Source: Christensenellaceae bacterium (GTDB lineage: Bacteria > Bacillota > Clostridia > Christensenellales > Borkfalkiaceae). From it: DNA of 64,000 nt. Made by a program: the position numbers and the translations under genes. Under the pieces are notes generated by a model. The model made no database searches. It worked only from the letters and a program-made list of their open reading frames with translations, and was not told where the DNA came from. The stretch is from positions 151,951 through 215,950 of the forward strand of contig CAQTYU010000004.1 in assembly GCA_948890655.1 (NCBI GenBank). Direction: 5' to 3'. Shown here piece after piece: positions 32,937-41,425 of this stretch (positions within the stretch are counted from its first letter, which is position 1; each line of letters opens with the position of its first letter).

Positions 32937-33979
32937 GTATTGAAAATATAGCCGTAGGAGCCGTAATAATTGCGGTAACCCTTATAATTTCACTGATACC
33001 GATATTAATGGGCGCAAGTCGAAAACGGAAAACGGTAAAACCCACCGAGCTGTTCCCTCCGCGCGGTGCTTCGCCTATAGACGTGCTGATTCAGTACTAC
33101 GGAAGAACTGCAGACCCGCGTAGTCTTTTTAACCCGCTTATGCTTTACTGGGCAAAGCGCGGTTTCATAACCATAGAAGAGGACTGCAAGCGCGGACTTA
33201 AACTTACAAAGTTGAAGGACGTTGAGCGTCCCGATAGTAACGACGGTTTTAGCGAAGATACATTTGAGCTTGAAAAAAGCTTATTCGAGCGCATCTTTTG
33301 TCGGCGAAAAGTATTTTATACTCTTGGCGCAAGCGAACATTTTGCAATTTTTTACGACAAAATTATGAGCGGATGCAGGCAAGAGGCAGAAAAATTAACT
33401 GACCGTAAATGTAAGCCGTTTAAAATTCTGACTATTATTTTACCTTTCGTCATGCTGTTTGCGGTTTCACTGACCGTGATAATTTCAACGGGAGAGGTGT
33501 TAGCGATTGTTATGCTTTTCCCTATGGTGGCTATAGGGTTTGTGCGTGGGATACCTCATTTCGAGTTTGATAAAGGCTCGGCGATGCTGTATTTTTTATA
33601 CACTTTTTTCATAACGTGCGGTTGTGTGCCCTTCTGTTCGACCGTGTACTTGTTGCCGTGGGAGGCGGGCGCGTTGCTCTCCGCCGCGCTTGCCGTTGCT
33701 ATAATAATCTTATTTTTAGTCAATAAGAAAATTAATTTAAGGACGTCCGAACAACTAAAAAACTACGGCAGAATTTGCGGTTTTAAAAAGTTTCTGCTGC
33801 TTGCCGAGGTTAAAAAATTGGAACTTTTGGTGGAGGATAACCCCGAATACTTTTATGAAATTCTGCCCTATTGTTATATATTAGGGATAACGGAAAAATT
33901 AAAGAAAAAATTCGACCGTATAATTATGGACGGTCCGGGTTGGTATTTAGGCGAACTTCGCGATATTTTAATGCCATGA
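32933..33979 (+). CDS. Membrane protein resembling the C-terminal part of DUF2207 proteins (paralogue 2)
   Basis: A 348-residue protein starting with GTG inside the overlap with the upstream gene. It repeats the same architecture: one N-terminal helix, a domain with GASPIDVLIQYYGRT and LYWAKRGFITIEED, then hydrophobic segments near 160-265, and a C-terminal region with ILPYCYILGITEKLKKKF that matches LPYLYAFNIKVLVKRKF of paralogue 1. Coupled tandem paralogues suggest a heteromeric membrane complex; this is inference. Confidence 0.65.
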   Translation: MSIENIAVGAVIIAVTLIISLIPILMGASRKRKTVKPTELFPPRGASPIDVLIQYYGRTADPRSLFNPLMLYWAKRGFITIEEDCKRGLKLTKLKDVERPDSNDGFSEDTFELEKSLFERIFCRRKVFYTLGASEHFAIFYDKIMSGCRQEAEKLTDRKCKPFKILTIILPFVMLFAVSLTVIISTGEVLAIVMLFPMVAIGFVRGIPHFEFDKGSAMLYFLYTFFITCGCVPFCSTVYLLPWEAGALLSAALAVAIIILFLVNKKINLRTSEQLKNYGRICGFKKFLLLAEVKKLELLVEDNPEYFYEILPYCYILGITEKLKKKFDRIIMDGPGWYLGELRDILMP

Positions 33980-33998
33980 GTTTGTTATAACAATATAC

Positions 33999-34027
33999 GC
34001 CGCCCGCAGGTTGAACCTGCGGGCGGC
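33999..34027 (+). terminator. Terminator after the DUF2207-like pair
   Basis: GCCGCCCGCAGGTT pairs with AACCTGCGGGCGGC. It lies between convergent genes. Confidence 0.65.
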
Positions 34028-34090
34028 TAAATTTGTATTTAAAAGCCTGTGTTTGCAATGCGATAAAGAAAATACGATTGAATCAAATGT

Positions 34091-34957
34091 TTACGCTTTG
34101 CCTATACTTCCGAAAATTTCCGATTTTTCTCTTACGGTCGCTTTGATTGCCTCGCAGCCGGGGGCAAGAAGTTTGCGGGGGTCGAAGCCCTTTCCGACTA
34201 AATCTTTGCCCTCTTGGATATATTTTCTGGTCGCTTCCTGGAAAGCAAGCTGGCATTCGGTATTTACGTTGATTTTTGCAACCCCCAATGAAATCGCCTT
34301 TTTAATCATATCGGTGGGGATACCCGTACCGCCGTGGAGTACGAGGGGCATATCGCCGACTTTTTCTTTTACGGTAGCAAGCGTTTCAAACGAAAGCCCT
34401 TCCCAGTTTGCGGGGTATTTGCCATGAATGTTGCCTATGCCTGCGGCAAGCATAGTAACGCCCAAATCCGCGATTCTTTTGCACTCGTCGGGGTTTGCGC
34501 ACTCGCCTTTGCCGATAACGCCGTCTTCTTCGCCGCCTATCGCGCCGACTTCGGCTTCAAGGCTAAGCCCTCTTTTCTTACAGACTTTAACGAGTTCTTT
34601 GGTCTTTTCAATGTTTTCAGCAATGGGGAAGTGAGAACCGTCGAACATGATGGAGGAAAATCCTGCTTCAATGCACTTGTAGCAACCTTCGTAAGTCCCG
34701 TGGTCGAGGTGAAGAGCGACGGGGACGGTAATATTCAAGCACTCTAACATGGCTTTCACCATATCGGCAACCGTCTTGAAACCCGTCATATACTTGCCTG
34801 CGCCTTCGGACACGCCTAGGATAACGGGCGATTTTAATTCTTCCGCAGTCTGTAAAATAGATTTAGTCCATTCCAGATTATTAATATTGAACTGACCGAC
34901 GGCGTATTTGCCGTCCCTTGCTTTTTCCAGCATTTCTTTTGCCGAAACCAACGCCAT
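34091..34957 (-). CDS. fba: Class II fructose-bisphosphate aldolase
   Basis: A 288-residue zinc-dependent aldolase of glycolysis. VALHLDHGTYEGC carries the zinc-binding His and the catalytic Asp region; SIMFDGSHFP, EVGAIGGEEDG and VLHGGTGIP are family motifs. GGAGG precedes the ATG. It is divergent from gap, so both glycolytic genes share one upstream region of about 285 nt. Confidence 0.95.
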   Translation of the reverse strand: MALVSAKEMLEKARDGKYAVGQFNINNLEWTKSILQTAEELKSPVILGVSEGAGKYMTGFKTVADMVKAMLECLNITVPVALHLDHGTYEGCYKCIEAGFSSIMFDGSHFPIAENIEKTKELVKVCKKRGLSLEAEVGAIGGEEDGVIGKGECANPDECKRIADLGVTMLAAGIGNIHGKYPANWEGLSFETLATVKEKVGDMPLVLHGGTGIPTDMIKKAISLGVAKINVNTECQLAFQEATRKYIQEGKDLVGKGFDPRKLLAPGCEAIKATVREKSEIFGSIGKA

Positions 34958-35068
34958 AAAAACCTCCGAGCATCATTTAAGATATTTATTTACTTATTTA
35001 AGTATAATTCAAAGTCGCGCAAATTTCAAGCGTATATATAAAATTTTTTAAAAATTACGTCAAAAATA

Positions 35069-35097
35069 TTGCCTTTGAAAAATGAATGCTGTATAAT
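35069..35097 (+). promoter_or_regulatory. Upstream promoter candidate of gap
   Basis: TTGCCT (35069-35074), 17 nt, TATAAT (35092-35097), about 145 nt before gap. It is weaker in the -35 than the proximal promoter. Confidence 0.45.
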
Positions 35098-35150
35098 GAT
35101 AGGGTAAGGGATATGTTGCGTTTAACGCGCGTTTTTCTGTAAAAATTTTG

Positions 35151-35179
35151 TTGACTAAAATAAAGTATTTTGTTATAAT
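35151..35179 (+). promoter_or_regulatory. Proximal SigA promoter of gap
   Basis: TTGACT (35151-35156), 17 nt, TATAAT (35174-35179). The leader of about 57 nt ends with GGAGGA before the ATG at 35243. It has the near-consensus make-up of a strong promoter. Confidence 0.75.
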
Positions 35180-35242
35180 TACTTTGTTTTAAAACAAACT
35201 TTAAATATTACTGAAAACTTTTAATTCGGAGGAATTATTTTT

Positions 35243-36259
35243 ATGGCAAATGTAAAGGTTGCAATTAACGGATTCGGTCGTATCGGTCGTCTTGCTTTCA
35301 GACAGATGTTCGATGCCGAGGGCTATGAAATCGTAGCCATTAACGACTTGACAAGTCCTAAAATGCTTGCGCATCTCTTGAAGTATGACTCGGCTCAGGG
35401 AAGATACAAGTATTCCGATACCGTAGTCGCAGGTGAAGACTCTATCACCGTAAACGGCAAAACTATCAAGATTTACGCAGAAAAAGACGCAGCAAATCTT
35501 CCCTGGAAAAAACACGACGTAGACGTTGTCCTCGAATGCACCGGTTTCTACTGCTCTAAGGAGAAGGCTTCCGCGCACATTAAAGCAGGCGCGAAGAAGT
35601 GCGTTATCTCCGCTCCCGCAGGCAACGATCTTCCTACGGTTGTATTCAGCGTAAACGAAAATACTCTTAAAGCAAGCGATACGGTTATTTCGGCTGCAAG
35701 CTGCACCACAAACTGCCTTGCTCCTATGGCAAACAGTCTTAACAAGCTTTGCAAAATCAAAAAAGGCTATATGACGACTATCCATGCATATACCGGCGAC
35801 CAAATGGTTCTTGACGGACCTCACCGCAAGGGCGATTTGAGAAGAGCAAGAGCTGCAGCTATCAATATCGTTCCCAACTCCACGGGCGCGGCTAAGGCTA
35901 TCGGTCTTGTAATTCCCGAACTTAACGGCGTCCTTGACGGCTGCGCCCAGCGCGTACCCGTACCCACCGGTTCGCTTACCCAGCTTATCGCAGTTTGCGA
36001 AGGAGAGGTTGACGCAAAAGCTGTAAACGACGCAATGAAAGCTGCCGCTTCCGCATCTTACGGCTACACCGAAGAAGAAATCGTTTCTTCCGACGTTATC
36101 GGTATGACCTACGGTTCGCTCTTCGACGCAACCCAAACTAAGTGTATGCCTCTTGGCGACGGTACCACTCTTGTAAAAGTCGTGTCTTGGTATGATAACG
36201 AGAATTCTTACACTTCCCAGATGGTAAGGACCATCAAATACTTCTCCGAATTGAAGTAA
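35243..36259 (+). CDS. gap: Glyceraldehyde-3-phosphate dehydrogenase
   Basis: A 338-residue NAD-dependent glycolytic enzyme. The N-terminal Rossmann motif is INGFGRIGRLAFR; the catalytic Cys is in SAASCTTNCLAP; the sugar-binding blocks RRARAAAINIVPNSTGAAKA and WYDNENSYTSQM are intact. GGAGG lies upstream. It is monocistronic, ending in a bidirectional terminator, and divergent from fba. Confidence 0.98.
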   Translation: MANVKVAINGFGRIGRLAFRQMFDAEGYEIVAINDLTSPKMLAHLLKYDSAQGRYKYSDTVVAGEDSITVNGKTIKIYAEKDAANLPWKKHDVDVVLECTGFYCSKEKASAHIKAGAKKCVISAPAGNDLPTVVFSVNENTLKASDTVISAASCTTNCLAPMANSLNKLCKIKKGYMTTIHAYTGDQMVLDGPHRKGDLRRARAAAINIVPNSTGAAKAIGLVIPELNGVLDGCAQRVPVPTGSLTQLIAVCEGEVDAKAVNDAMKAAASASYGYTEEEIVSSDVIGMTYGSLFDATQTKCMPLGDGTTLVKVVSWYDNENSYTSQMVRTIKYFSELK

Positions 36260-36277
36260 TTTAAAACGTAAACGTAA

Positions 36278-36308
36278 AAGAGCCCTGCGTATTTATCGCA
36301 GGGCTCTT
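36278..36308. terminator. Bidirectional terminator between gap and a hydrolase gene
   Basis: AAGAGCCCTGCG pairs with CGCAGGGCTCTT (12 bp) between convergent genes. Confidence 0.75.
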
Positions 36309-36321
36309 AAATTTTAAAAAT

Positions 36322-37392
36322 TTAAGCTTTCGCAAAGAAATTCAATATTTCGTCTAACGTGCTTTCGTTGATTGCGTTATATTTTGTTTTATCAATCGTA
36401 TTAAAGAAAGCCTTTTCCTCGTCATAAGGGATGTTGCCGCCGTGCTTTTCCTCAAGCGCATTATATCTGTCTAAAACGCTTTTGCGATATTCAACTACGT
36501 CGGGGTCGTCCGAGTCGTGAATGATGCCGTTATGCGTCGCGTCTTCATAAAAGATGTATTCGAACTTTTCATTGGTGATTTCCTCGCGGTGATTGTATAT
36601 GCTGTCCGTCCACACTGTGTCGTCTTTTCCGCCTTGCAATGCGAGAACGGGAATATCAACACCGTTTATACCGTTGACGCCCGTATAATTATAAGCGCTA
36701 CCCGCTTCCGCAACAGAGCAAATCGCCGCAAACGGGAATACGGCATAGGCAAATCCGCCCATTCCCATAGTGCCTTTCATCCATTCCAACATAATTCCGC
36801 CGTTAGAACTGTAACCGGCAACAGATGCAACCGCCTTGATATTCTTATGATCATAATTCAAAACTGCCGTTACCGCGTGTCCGCCCCAGCTGTGTCCGAA
36901 GAGGTATACGGGCAAGTCTTTAAGCGTAGCACTGTTTTCAATGAATAAAAGCGCGTTATGTAAATCTATATGTGATTGCGAAAGTCCTGTGGTGCCTTTG
37001 CCCTCGCTTGAGTCCGTTCCCGTGCAATCGTAAGTCATCACGCGGTAACCTTCGGTAAGGAAACGGAGCATTATGGGATAATAGTTGTTCTGCCAACTTC
37101 CTATACCGTGCGCCATAACGACTAACTTATCGCACCCGTCGTCGCCCCAGATATATCCATGAAGCGCATTGCCGTTGCTGGAGAATTCAACGGCTTCTTT
37201 ATTATAGCCGAACAGTTCGGTTATTTCGTCCGCCGTATACGAGGTTGTAAGTTCTCCGTCGTGTTCGGCTCTTCCAAACATATCGTCTAACAGTACCTTG
37301 CTTACAATAAAGGCAACAACCATATAAAGCAAAACGAGTGAAGCTACAATTATTCCGATAATATTTAATACTAATTTAGTCTTGTTTTTCAT
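36322..37392 (-). CDS. Membrane-anchored alpha/beta hydrolase
   Basis: A 356-residue protein with an N-terminal transmembrane anchor (residues about 8-30) and an exported alpha/beta hydrolase fold. HGIGSWQNNYY forms the oxyanion region, GHSWGG the nucleophile elbow with Ser, and a late Asp (LQGGKDDTVW) and His (EDATHNGI) complete a plausible triad. The substrate is unknown. AAGGAG precedes the ATG. It follows ychF on the same strand after 10 nt. Confidence 0.85.
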   Translation of the reverse strand: MKNKTKLVLNIIGIIVASLVLLYMVVAFIVSKVLLDDMFGRAEHDGELTTSYTADEITELFGYNKEAVEFSSNGNALHGYIWGDDGCDKLVVMAHGIGSWQNNYYPIMLRFLTEGYRVMTYDCTGTDSSEGKGTTGLSQSHIDLHNALLFIENSATLKDLPVYLFGHSWGGHAVTAVLNYDHKNIKAVASVAGYSSNGGIMLEWMKGTMGMGGFAYAVFPFAAICSVAEAGSAYNYTGVNGINGVDIPVLALQGGKDDTVWTDSIYNHREEITNEKFEYIFYEDATHNGIIHDSDDPDVVEYRKSVLDRYNALEEKHGGNIPYDEEKAFFNTIDKTKYNAINESTLDEILNFFAKA

Positions 37393-37402
37393 TATAATCT
37401 CC

Positions 37403-38503
37403 TTAAACGTTGAAGCGGAAGAGAACTACGTCGCCGTCCTTTATAACGTAATCCTTGCCTTCGGAGCGGACTTTGCCCTTTTCGCGTGCGCCGCCCAACC
37501 CGCCGCAGTCCAACAGAGTCTGCCATTCGACGACTTCCGCGCGTATAAAGCCCTTTTCAAAATCGCTGTGAATTTTTCCCGCAGCCTGCGGGGCTTTCGT
37601 GCCGTTCACTATAGTCCAGGCACGGGTTTCCTTTTCGCCCGCTGTGAGGTAAGAAATAAGACCGAGCAATGCATAACTCTTTTTGATAAGTCTGTTCAAG
37701 CCGCTCTCTTCAAGTCCCAATTCTTCTAAAAATACGGCGTTCTCTTCGGCAGGCATTAAGGATAGCTCTTCCTCGGTCTTTGCGCATATAACCAAAACTT
37801 CACTGCCCTCTTTTCGTGCGTAATCCTTGACTTTGCAAACTAAGGGGATATCGTTTTCGTTCTTGCCCATATCGAACTCGGAAATATTTGCCGCGTAAAT
37901 GACTGGTTTAGCCGTGAGCAAGAACATATTTTCCAACAGCGGTTTTTCCTCTTCACTGCACTCGAAAAGTCTTGCGGGTTTTTCGCTTGATAAAAACTTT
38001 TCCAGTCTTTCCAAAAATGCGTATTCTGCCGCGGCTTCCTTGTTAGAGCCACCGCGCGCAACGTTTCTTATTCTGTCCTGACGCTTATTTACTGCTTCTA
38101 TGTCGGCAAGGATAAGCTCAAACGTAATGGTCTGTATGTCGGCAAGCGGGTCGATTTTATTATTGACGTGCGTTATGTTTTCATCCTCGAAGCAGCGCAC
38201 TACGTGAACTATTGCATCGCATTCTCTTACGTGGGATAAAAACTTGTTGCCTAAGCCTTCGCCGTGAGACGCGCCTTTTACAAGCCCTGCAATGTCAACG
38301 AACTCAACGATAGCGGGGGTAATTTTTTTGCTTGAATAAAGCGCCGCTAACTTGTCCAATCTTTCGTCCGGTACGGCAACCACACCCACGTTCGGTTCAA
38401 TAGTGCAGAAAGGATAGTTTGCGGCTTCCGCGCCTGCATGGGTTATAGCATTGAATAATGTGGACTTGCCAACGTTGGGTAGCCCCACAACGCCTAATTT
38501 CAT
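37403..38503 (-). CDS. ychF: Redox-regulated ATPase YchF (OLA1 family)
   Basis: A 366-residue Obg-like P-loop ATPase that binds ribosomes. GLPNVGKSTLFNAI is the P-loop, VDIAGLVKGASHGEGLGNKFL the switch region, and the C-terminal TGS domain (LISYLTAGEKETRAWTI to the end) is complete. AGAGGT is the ribosome site. It is divergent from argS. Confidence 0.97.
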   Translation of the reverse strand: MKLGVVGLPNVGKSTLFNAITHAGAEAANYPFCTIEPNVGVVAVPDERLDKLAALYSSKKITPAIVEFVDIAGLVKGASHGEGLGNKFLSHVRECDAIVHVVRCFEDENITHVNNKIDPLADIQTITFELILADIEAVNKRQDRIRNVARGGSNKEAAAEYAFLERLEKFLSSEKPARLFECSEEEKPLLENMFLLTAKPVIYAANISEFDMGKNENDIPLVCKVKDYARKEGSEVLVICAKTEEELSLMPAEENAVFLEELGLEESGLNRLIKKSYALLGLISYLTAGEKETRAWTIVNGTKAPQAAGKIHSDFEKGFIRAEVVEWQTLLDCGGLGGAREKGKVRSEGKDYVIKDGDVVLFRFNV

Positions 38504-38577
38504 TTAAGATACCTCTGAAAATTCTTTTTTTCATTATAATATAATTTTAAAAATAATCAAAACAAATGTCGGTGTAG

Positions 38578-38606
38578 TTGCTAAAATTTTTCATCTATGT
38601 TAAAAT
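38578..38606 (+). promoter_or_regulatory. SigA promoter of argS; predicted leaderless
   Basis: TTGCTA (38578-38583), 17 nt, TAAAAT (38601-38606). The ATG at 38613 follows after exactly 6 nt, with no ribosome site. Confidence 0.65.
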
Positions 38607-38612
38607 TGACTT

Positions 38613-40280
38613 ATGTATTATCGCAATTATATTGCTAAAAAACTTGATATGGAAAGCATTACGCCCGCAGACATTGTTTTACCGCCCAATTCCGAAATGG
38701 GCGACTTTGCATTGCCGTGTTTTAAGCTTGCAAAAGTTTTCAGGAAAAGTCCCGTTCAAATAGCGGAGGAGCTTAAGAATTCTTTCGTTATTGACGAGGT
38801 TATTTCAGAAGTTTCGGCTGTAAACGGATACCTCAATTTCAAAGTGAATAAAGTAGGGCTTGCGAACAATGTTTTGACCCGAATTGCAAGAGAGGGAGAC
38901 GGTTACGGATCCTCGGATATCGGCAAAGGCAAGACGATTTGCATCGATTATTCTTCGGTAAATATTGCAAAGCCCTTCCACATAGGGCATCTGTCAACTA
39001 CCGTTTTGGGCGGATCTTTGTACAAAATTTATAAGTTTTTGGGTTATAACGTCGTTGGAATAAACCACCTCGGCGACTACGGTACGCAGTTCGGCAAGCT
39101 TATATGCGCTTATAAAAAGTGGGGAAACAGGGAAGAAGTCGAAAGGGGCGGCATTCACGCCATTAACGCGCTCTACGTTCGCTTTAATGAAGAAGCAGAC
39201 GAAAAAATGGAAAGTGAAGCCCGTGAATATTTCCGTCTTATCGAGAACGGTGACAAGGAGGCAAACAACCTCTTCGAGTGGTTTAAAAAGCTTACGCTCG
39301 ACTACGTGCAGATTATCTACGATAAGCTTAATATTACATTTGACAGTTATGCGGGTGAACGCTTCTATACGGATAAAATGCAGCCCGTAATAGACGAGTT
39401 GAAAGAGAAGAATATTTTGAAAGAGAGCGAGGGGGCAAGTATAGTAGATTTGGAATCTTACGGTATGCCGCCGTGCTTAATTCTCCGCTCGGACGGCGCA
39501 ACTCTTTACGCCACGCGCGATCTGGCGGCGGCAATCTACCGCAAAAACACTTACGATTTTTACAAGTGCCTTTACGTCGTTGCATATCAACAAAATCTGC
39601 ATTTTAAACAGGTTTTCAAGGTTTTGGAGCTTATGGGCAAGGAGTGGGCGAAGGATATGGTTCACGTCGCCTACGGTATGGTTTCGTTAGAGGACGGGGC
39701 AATGTCCACGAGAAAGGGCAAGGTCGTTTGGCTTGAAGATGTTATCTCGCGTTGTGTGGAAAAGGCTTATGCCGTCATCGACGATAAGAACCCCGACCTT
39801 GAAAATAAGGAAGAAATTGCAAAAACTGTCGGACTCGGCGCGGTTATTTTCGGCGCGCTGTACAATAATAAGATAAAGGATATAGTTTTCTCATACGATA
39901 AAGTTTTAAGCTTCGACGGAGAGACGAGCGTCTACGTGCAATATACTTGTGCAAGGGCTAATTCCGTGCTTGCAAAGTACGGTGAAAAAATTGAATTACC
40001 GGAGGCATATGAGCCAAACCCGCAGGAGGTTGAAGTTATCAAGGCTCTTGCGGCGTTGCCGCAAACCGTTTTGGACGCAGCAGAAAAGTACGAGCCGTCT
40101 TTAATCGCCCGTTACGCCGTTGATTTGGCGCAAAAATACAATAAATTTTATATTGACTGCAGGATTTTAACCGCAGAGGGTGAGGCGAAGGCTTTCCGCC
40201 TTTCGCTCACAGAAGCAGTGTTGCAGACTTTGGGGAACGCTCTTTCTCTCCTTGGAATAGGCGTGCCCGAAAAGATGTGA
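38613..40280 (+). CDS. argS: Arginyl-tRNA synthetase
   Basis: A 555-residue class I synthetase. The N-terminal Add-1 domain covers about 1-100. The HIGH motif reads FHIGHLSTT, the KMSKS-like motif reads AMSTRKGK, and the C-terminal DALR anticodon-binding domain includes VQYTCARANSVL. The length fits the family. There is no ribosome site before the ATG and the promoter lies right against it, which predicts translation of a leaderless mRNA. Confidence 0.97.
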   Translation: MYYRNYIAKKLDMESITPADIVLPPNSEMGDFALPCFKLAKVFRKSPVQIAEELKNSFVIDEVISEVSAVNGYLNFKVNKVGLANNVLTRIAREGDGYGSSDIGKGKTICIDYSSVNIAKPFHIGHLSTTVLGGSLYKIYKFLGYNVVGINHLGDYGTQFGKLICAYKKWGNREEVERGGIHAINALYVRFNEEADEKMESEAREYFRLIENGDKEANNLFEWFKKLTLDYVQIIYDKLNITFDSYAGERFYTDKMQPVIDELKEKNILKESEGASIVDLESYGMPPCLILRSDGATLYATRDLAAAIYRKNTYDFYKCLYVVAYQQNLHFKQVFKVLELMGKEWAKDMVHVAYGMVSLEDGAMSTRKGKVVWLEDVISRCVEKAYAVIDDKNPDLENKEEIAKTVGLGAVIFGALYNNKIKDIVFSYDKVLSFDGETSVYVQYTCARANSVLAKYGEKIELPEAYEPNPQEVEVIKALAALPQTVLDAAEKYEPSLIARYAVDLAQKYNKFYIDCRILTAEGEAKAFRLSLTEAVLQTLGNALSLLGIGVPEKM

Positions 40281-40307
40281 ATTGTTGGAAAAATTTTACA
40301 ATTATTA

Positions 40308-40336
40308 TTGTATTTTTTATTTTAAAGTGCTATAAT
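40308..40336 (+). promoter_or_regulatory. SigA-type promoter of the rubrerythrin gene
   Basis: TTGTAT (40308-40313), 17 nt, TATAAT (40331-40336), with a leader of about 30 nt that contains AAAAGGAG. An A/T-rich upstream stretch may act as an UP element. Confidence 0.65.
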
Positions 40337-40371
40337 TTCAGAAGAATATAAAATAAAAAGGAGTTATTTTT

Positions 40372-40899
40372 ATGAAAAAATGTCCCGTTTGCGGTGAAAT
40401 CGTGGAAGACGGCGTAACCGTTTGTCCCGTTTGCGGCGCAAAGAAATTCGTTCCCGTAACTAACGATAGTAAGTTTGCTTGCGAACACGTAGTTGGCGAT
40501 GGAAAGGTTGACGACGAAGAAATAATGGAAGGACTTCGCGCTCACTTCACCGGCGAATGCACTGAGGTTGGCATGTACCTTGCGATGGCGAGAGTTGCTG
40601 AAAGAGAGGGCTATCCCGAAATAGCAGAAGCGTACAAGCGTTACGCTTACGAAGAAGCTGATCACGCTTCAAAATTTGCTGAACTTTTAGGCGAAGTGGT
40701 TACCCCTTCAACCAAGAAGAACCTTGAACTCCGTGCGGCTGCAGAAACGGGCGCATGCGAAGGCAAGCTTGCTATTGCTAAGCGCGCTAAACAGCTCGGT
40801 TACGACGCGATTCATGATACCGTTCACGAAATGGCTAAGGACGAAGCAAGACACGGCGCAGGCTTTGCGGGTCTTTTGAAGAGATACTTCGGTAAATAA
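40372..40899 (+). CDS. Rubrerythrin with N-terminal rubredoxin-like knuckle
   Basis: A 175-residue protein that reduces peroxide in anaerobes. The N-terminal domain has two knuckles, CPVCGE and CPVCGA, in the reverse domain order compared with classical rubrerythrin. The ferritin-like domain follows with ECTEVGMYL, YEEADHASKF, ETGACEGKL and DEARHGAGF, giving the E-x-x-H ligands of a di-iron site. AAAAGGAG is the ribosome site. A strong terminator follows. Confidence 0.93.
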   Translation: MKKCPVCGEIVEDGVTVCPVCGAKKFVPVTNDSKFACEHVVGDGKVDDEEIMEGLRAHFTGECTEVGMYLAMARVAEREGYPEIAEAYKRYAYEEADHASKFAELLGEVVTPSTKKNLELRAAAETGACEGKLAIAKRAKQLGYDAIHDTVHEMAKDEARHGAGFAGLLKRYFGK

Positions 40900-40914
40900 T
40901 TTCTTAAATAACAT

Positions 40915-40946
40915 AAGCGCGGGTGAAACTTTTCACCCGCGCTTTT
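40915..40946 (+). terminator. Terminator after rubrerythrin
   Basis: AGCGCGGGTGAAA pairs with TTTCACCCGCGCT, followed by TTT. Confidence 0.75.
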
Positions 40947-41015
40947 CATATTATGAAGTATAGGCAAGGGGGAAAACCTTTGCCCAAACACTAAGATAAA
41001 AGGAATTATATACAA

Positions 41016-41351
41016 ATGTGTAATAATTGTAATTGCGGTTGCAACAGACTCTTCAATTTGCTTTTCGGTACGTCGCGCGACGGCTGCGGATGTAACTGCT
41101 GCAGCAACCATTGCGGATGTCACAACCACCGTAGCGGTTGCCACGACAATGATGACAACTGGTTTAACTGGTGCAACGGTTGGAGTGGCGGCAACGGTTT
41201 CAGATCTTCCAGCTCGAACGACTACGGTTGCGGCTGTTGGCGTAATACGAACGGCTGTGATTGCAGAAACAACTGTGGATGCGGATGCAACAACAATCGC
41301 TGCGGTTGCAACTCTTGTAACAATAACTGCAACGGTTGCGGCTGCAACTGA
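41016..41351 (+). CDS. Cys/Asn/Gly-rich small protein
   Basis: A 111-residue protein with about 25 cysteines, many in C-G-C or C-N-C steps (CNCGC, CGCNCC, CGCGC), plus many Asn and Gly and a short Trp-rich middle (NWFNWCNGW). There is no signal peptide. AAAGGA lies upstream and a terminator follows, so it is a real transcription unit. It could bind metal, or be a spore or sheath structural protein; I do not recognise a family. The frame shift to another reading (41149-41361) is a shadow. Confidence 0.7.
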   Translation: MCNNCNCGCNRLFNLLFGTSRDGCGCNCCSNHCGCHNHRSGCHDNDDNWFNWCNGWSGGNGFRSSSSNDYGCGCWRNTNGCDCRNNCGCGCNNNRCGCNSCNNNCNGCGCN

Positions 41352-41366
41352 CGCAGACTAAGTTTT

Positions 41367-41400
41367 AAGGGTATCCCAAAGGGGAATACCCTTATTTTTT
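41367..41400 (+). terminator. Terminator after the Cys-rich gene
   Basis: AAGGGTATCCC pairs with GGGGAATACCCTT (A bulge), then a run of T. Confidence 0.75.
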
Positions 41401-41425
41401 TGCGATTTTTGCGGAAAATAATTTT

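Noticed and set aside
35201..36136. A 311-residue minus-strand frame opposite gap
   Set aside because: It is antisense to a highly conserved gene, with no family similarity or ribosome site.
41149..41361. A 70-residue frame overlapping the Cys-rich gene
   Set aside because: Its Thr/Ala/Val-rich sequence is the shifted reading of the Cys/Asn/Gly codons; only the 41,016 frame has a ribosome site.
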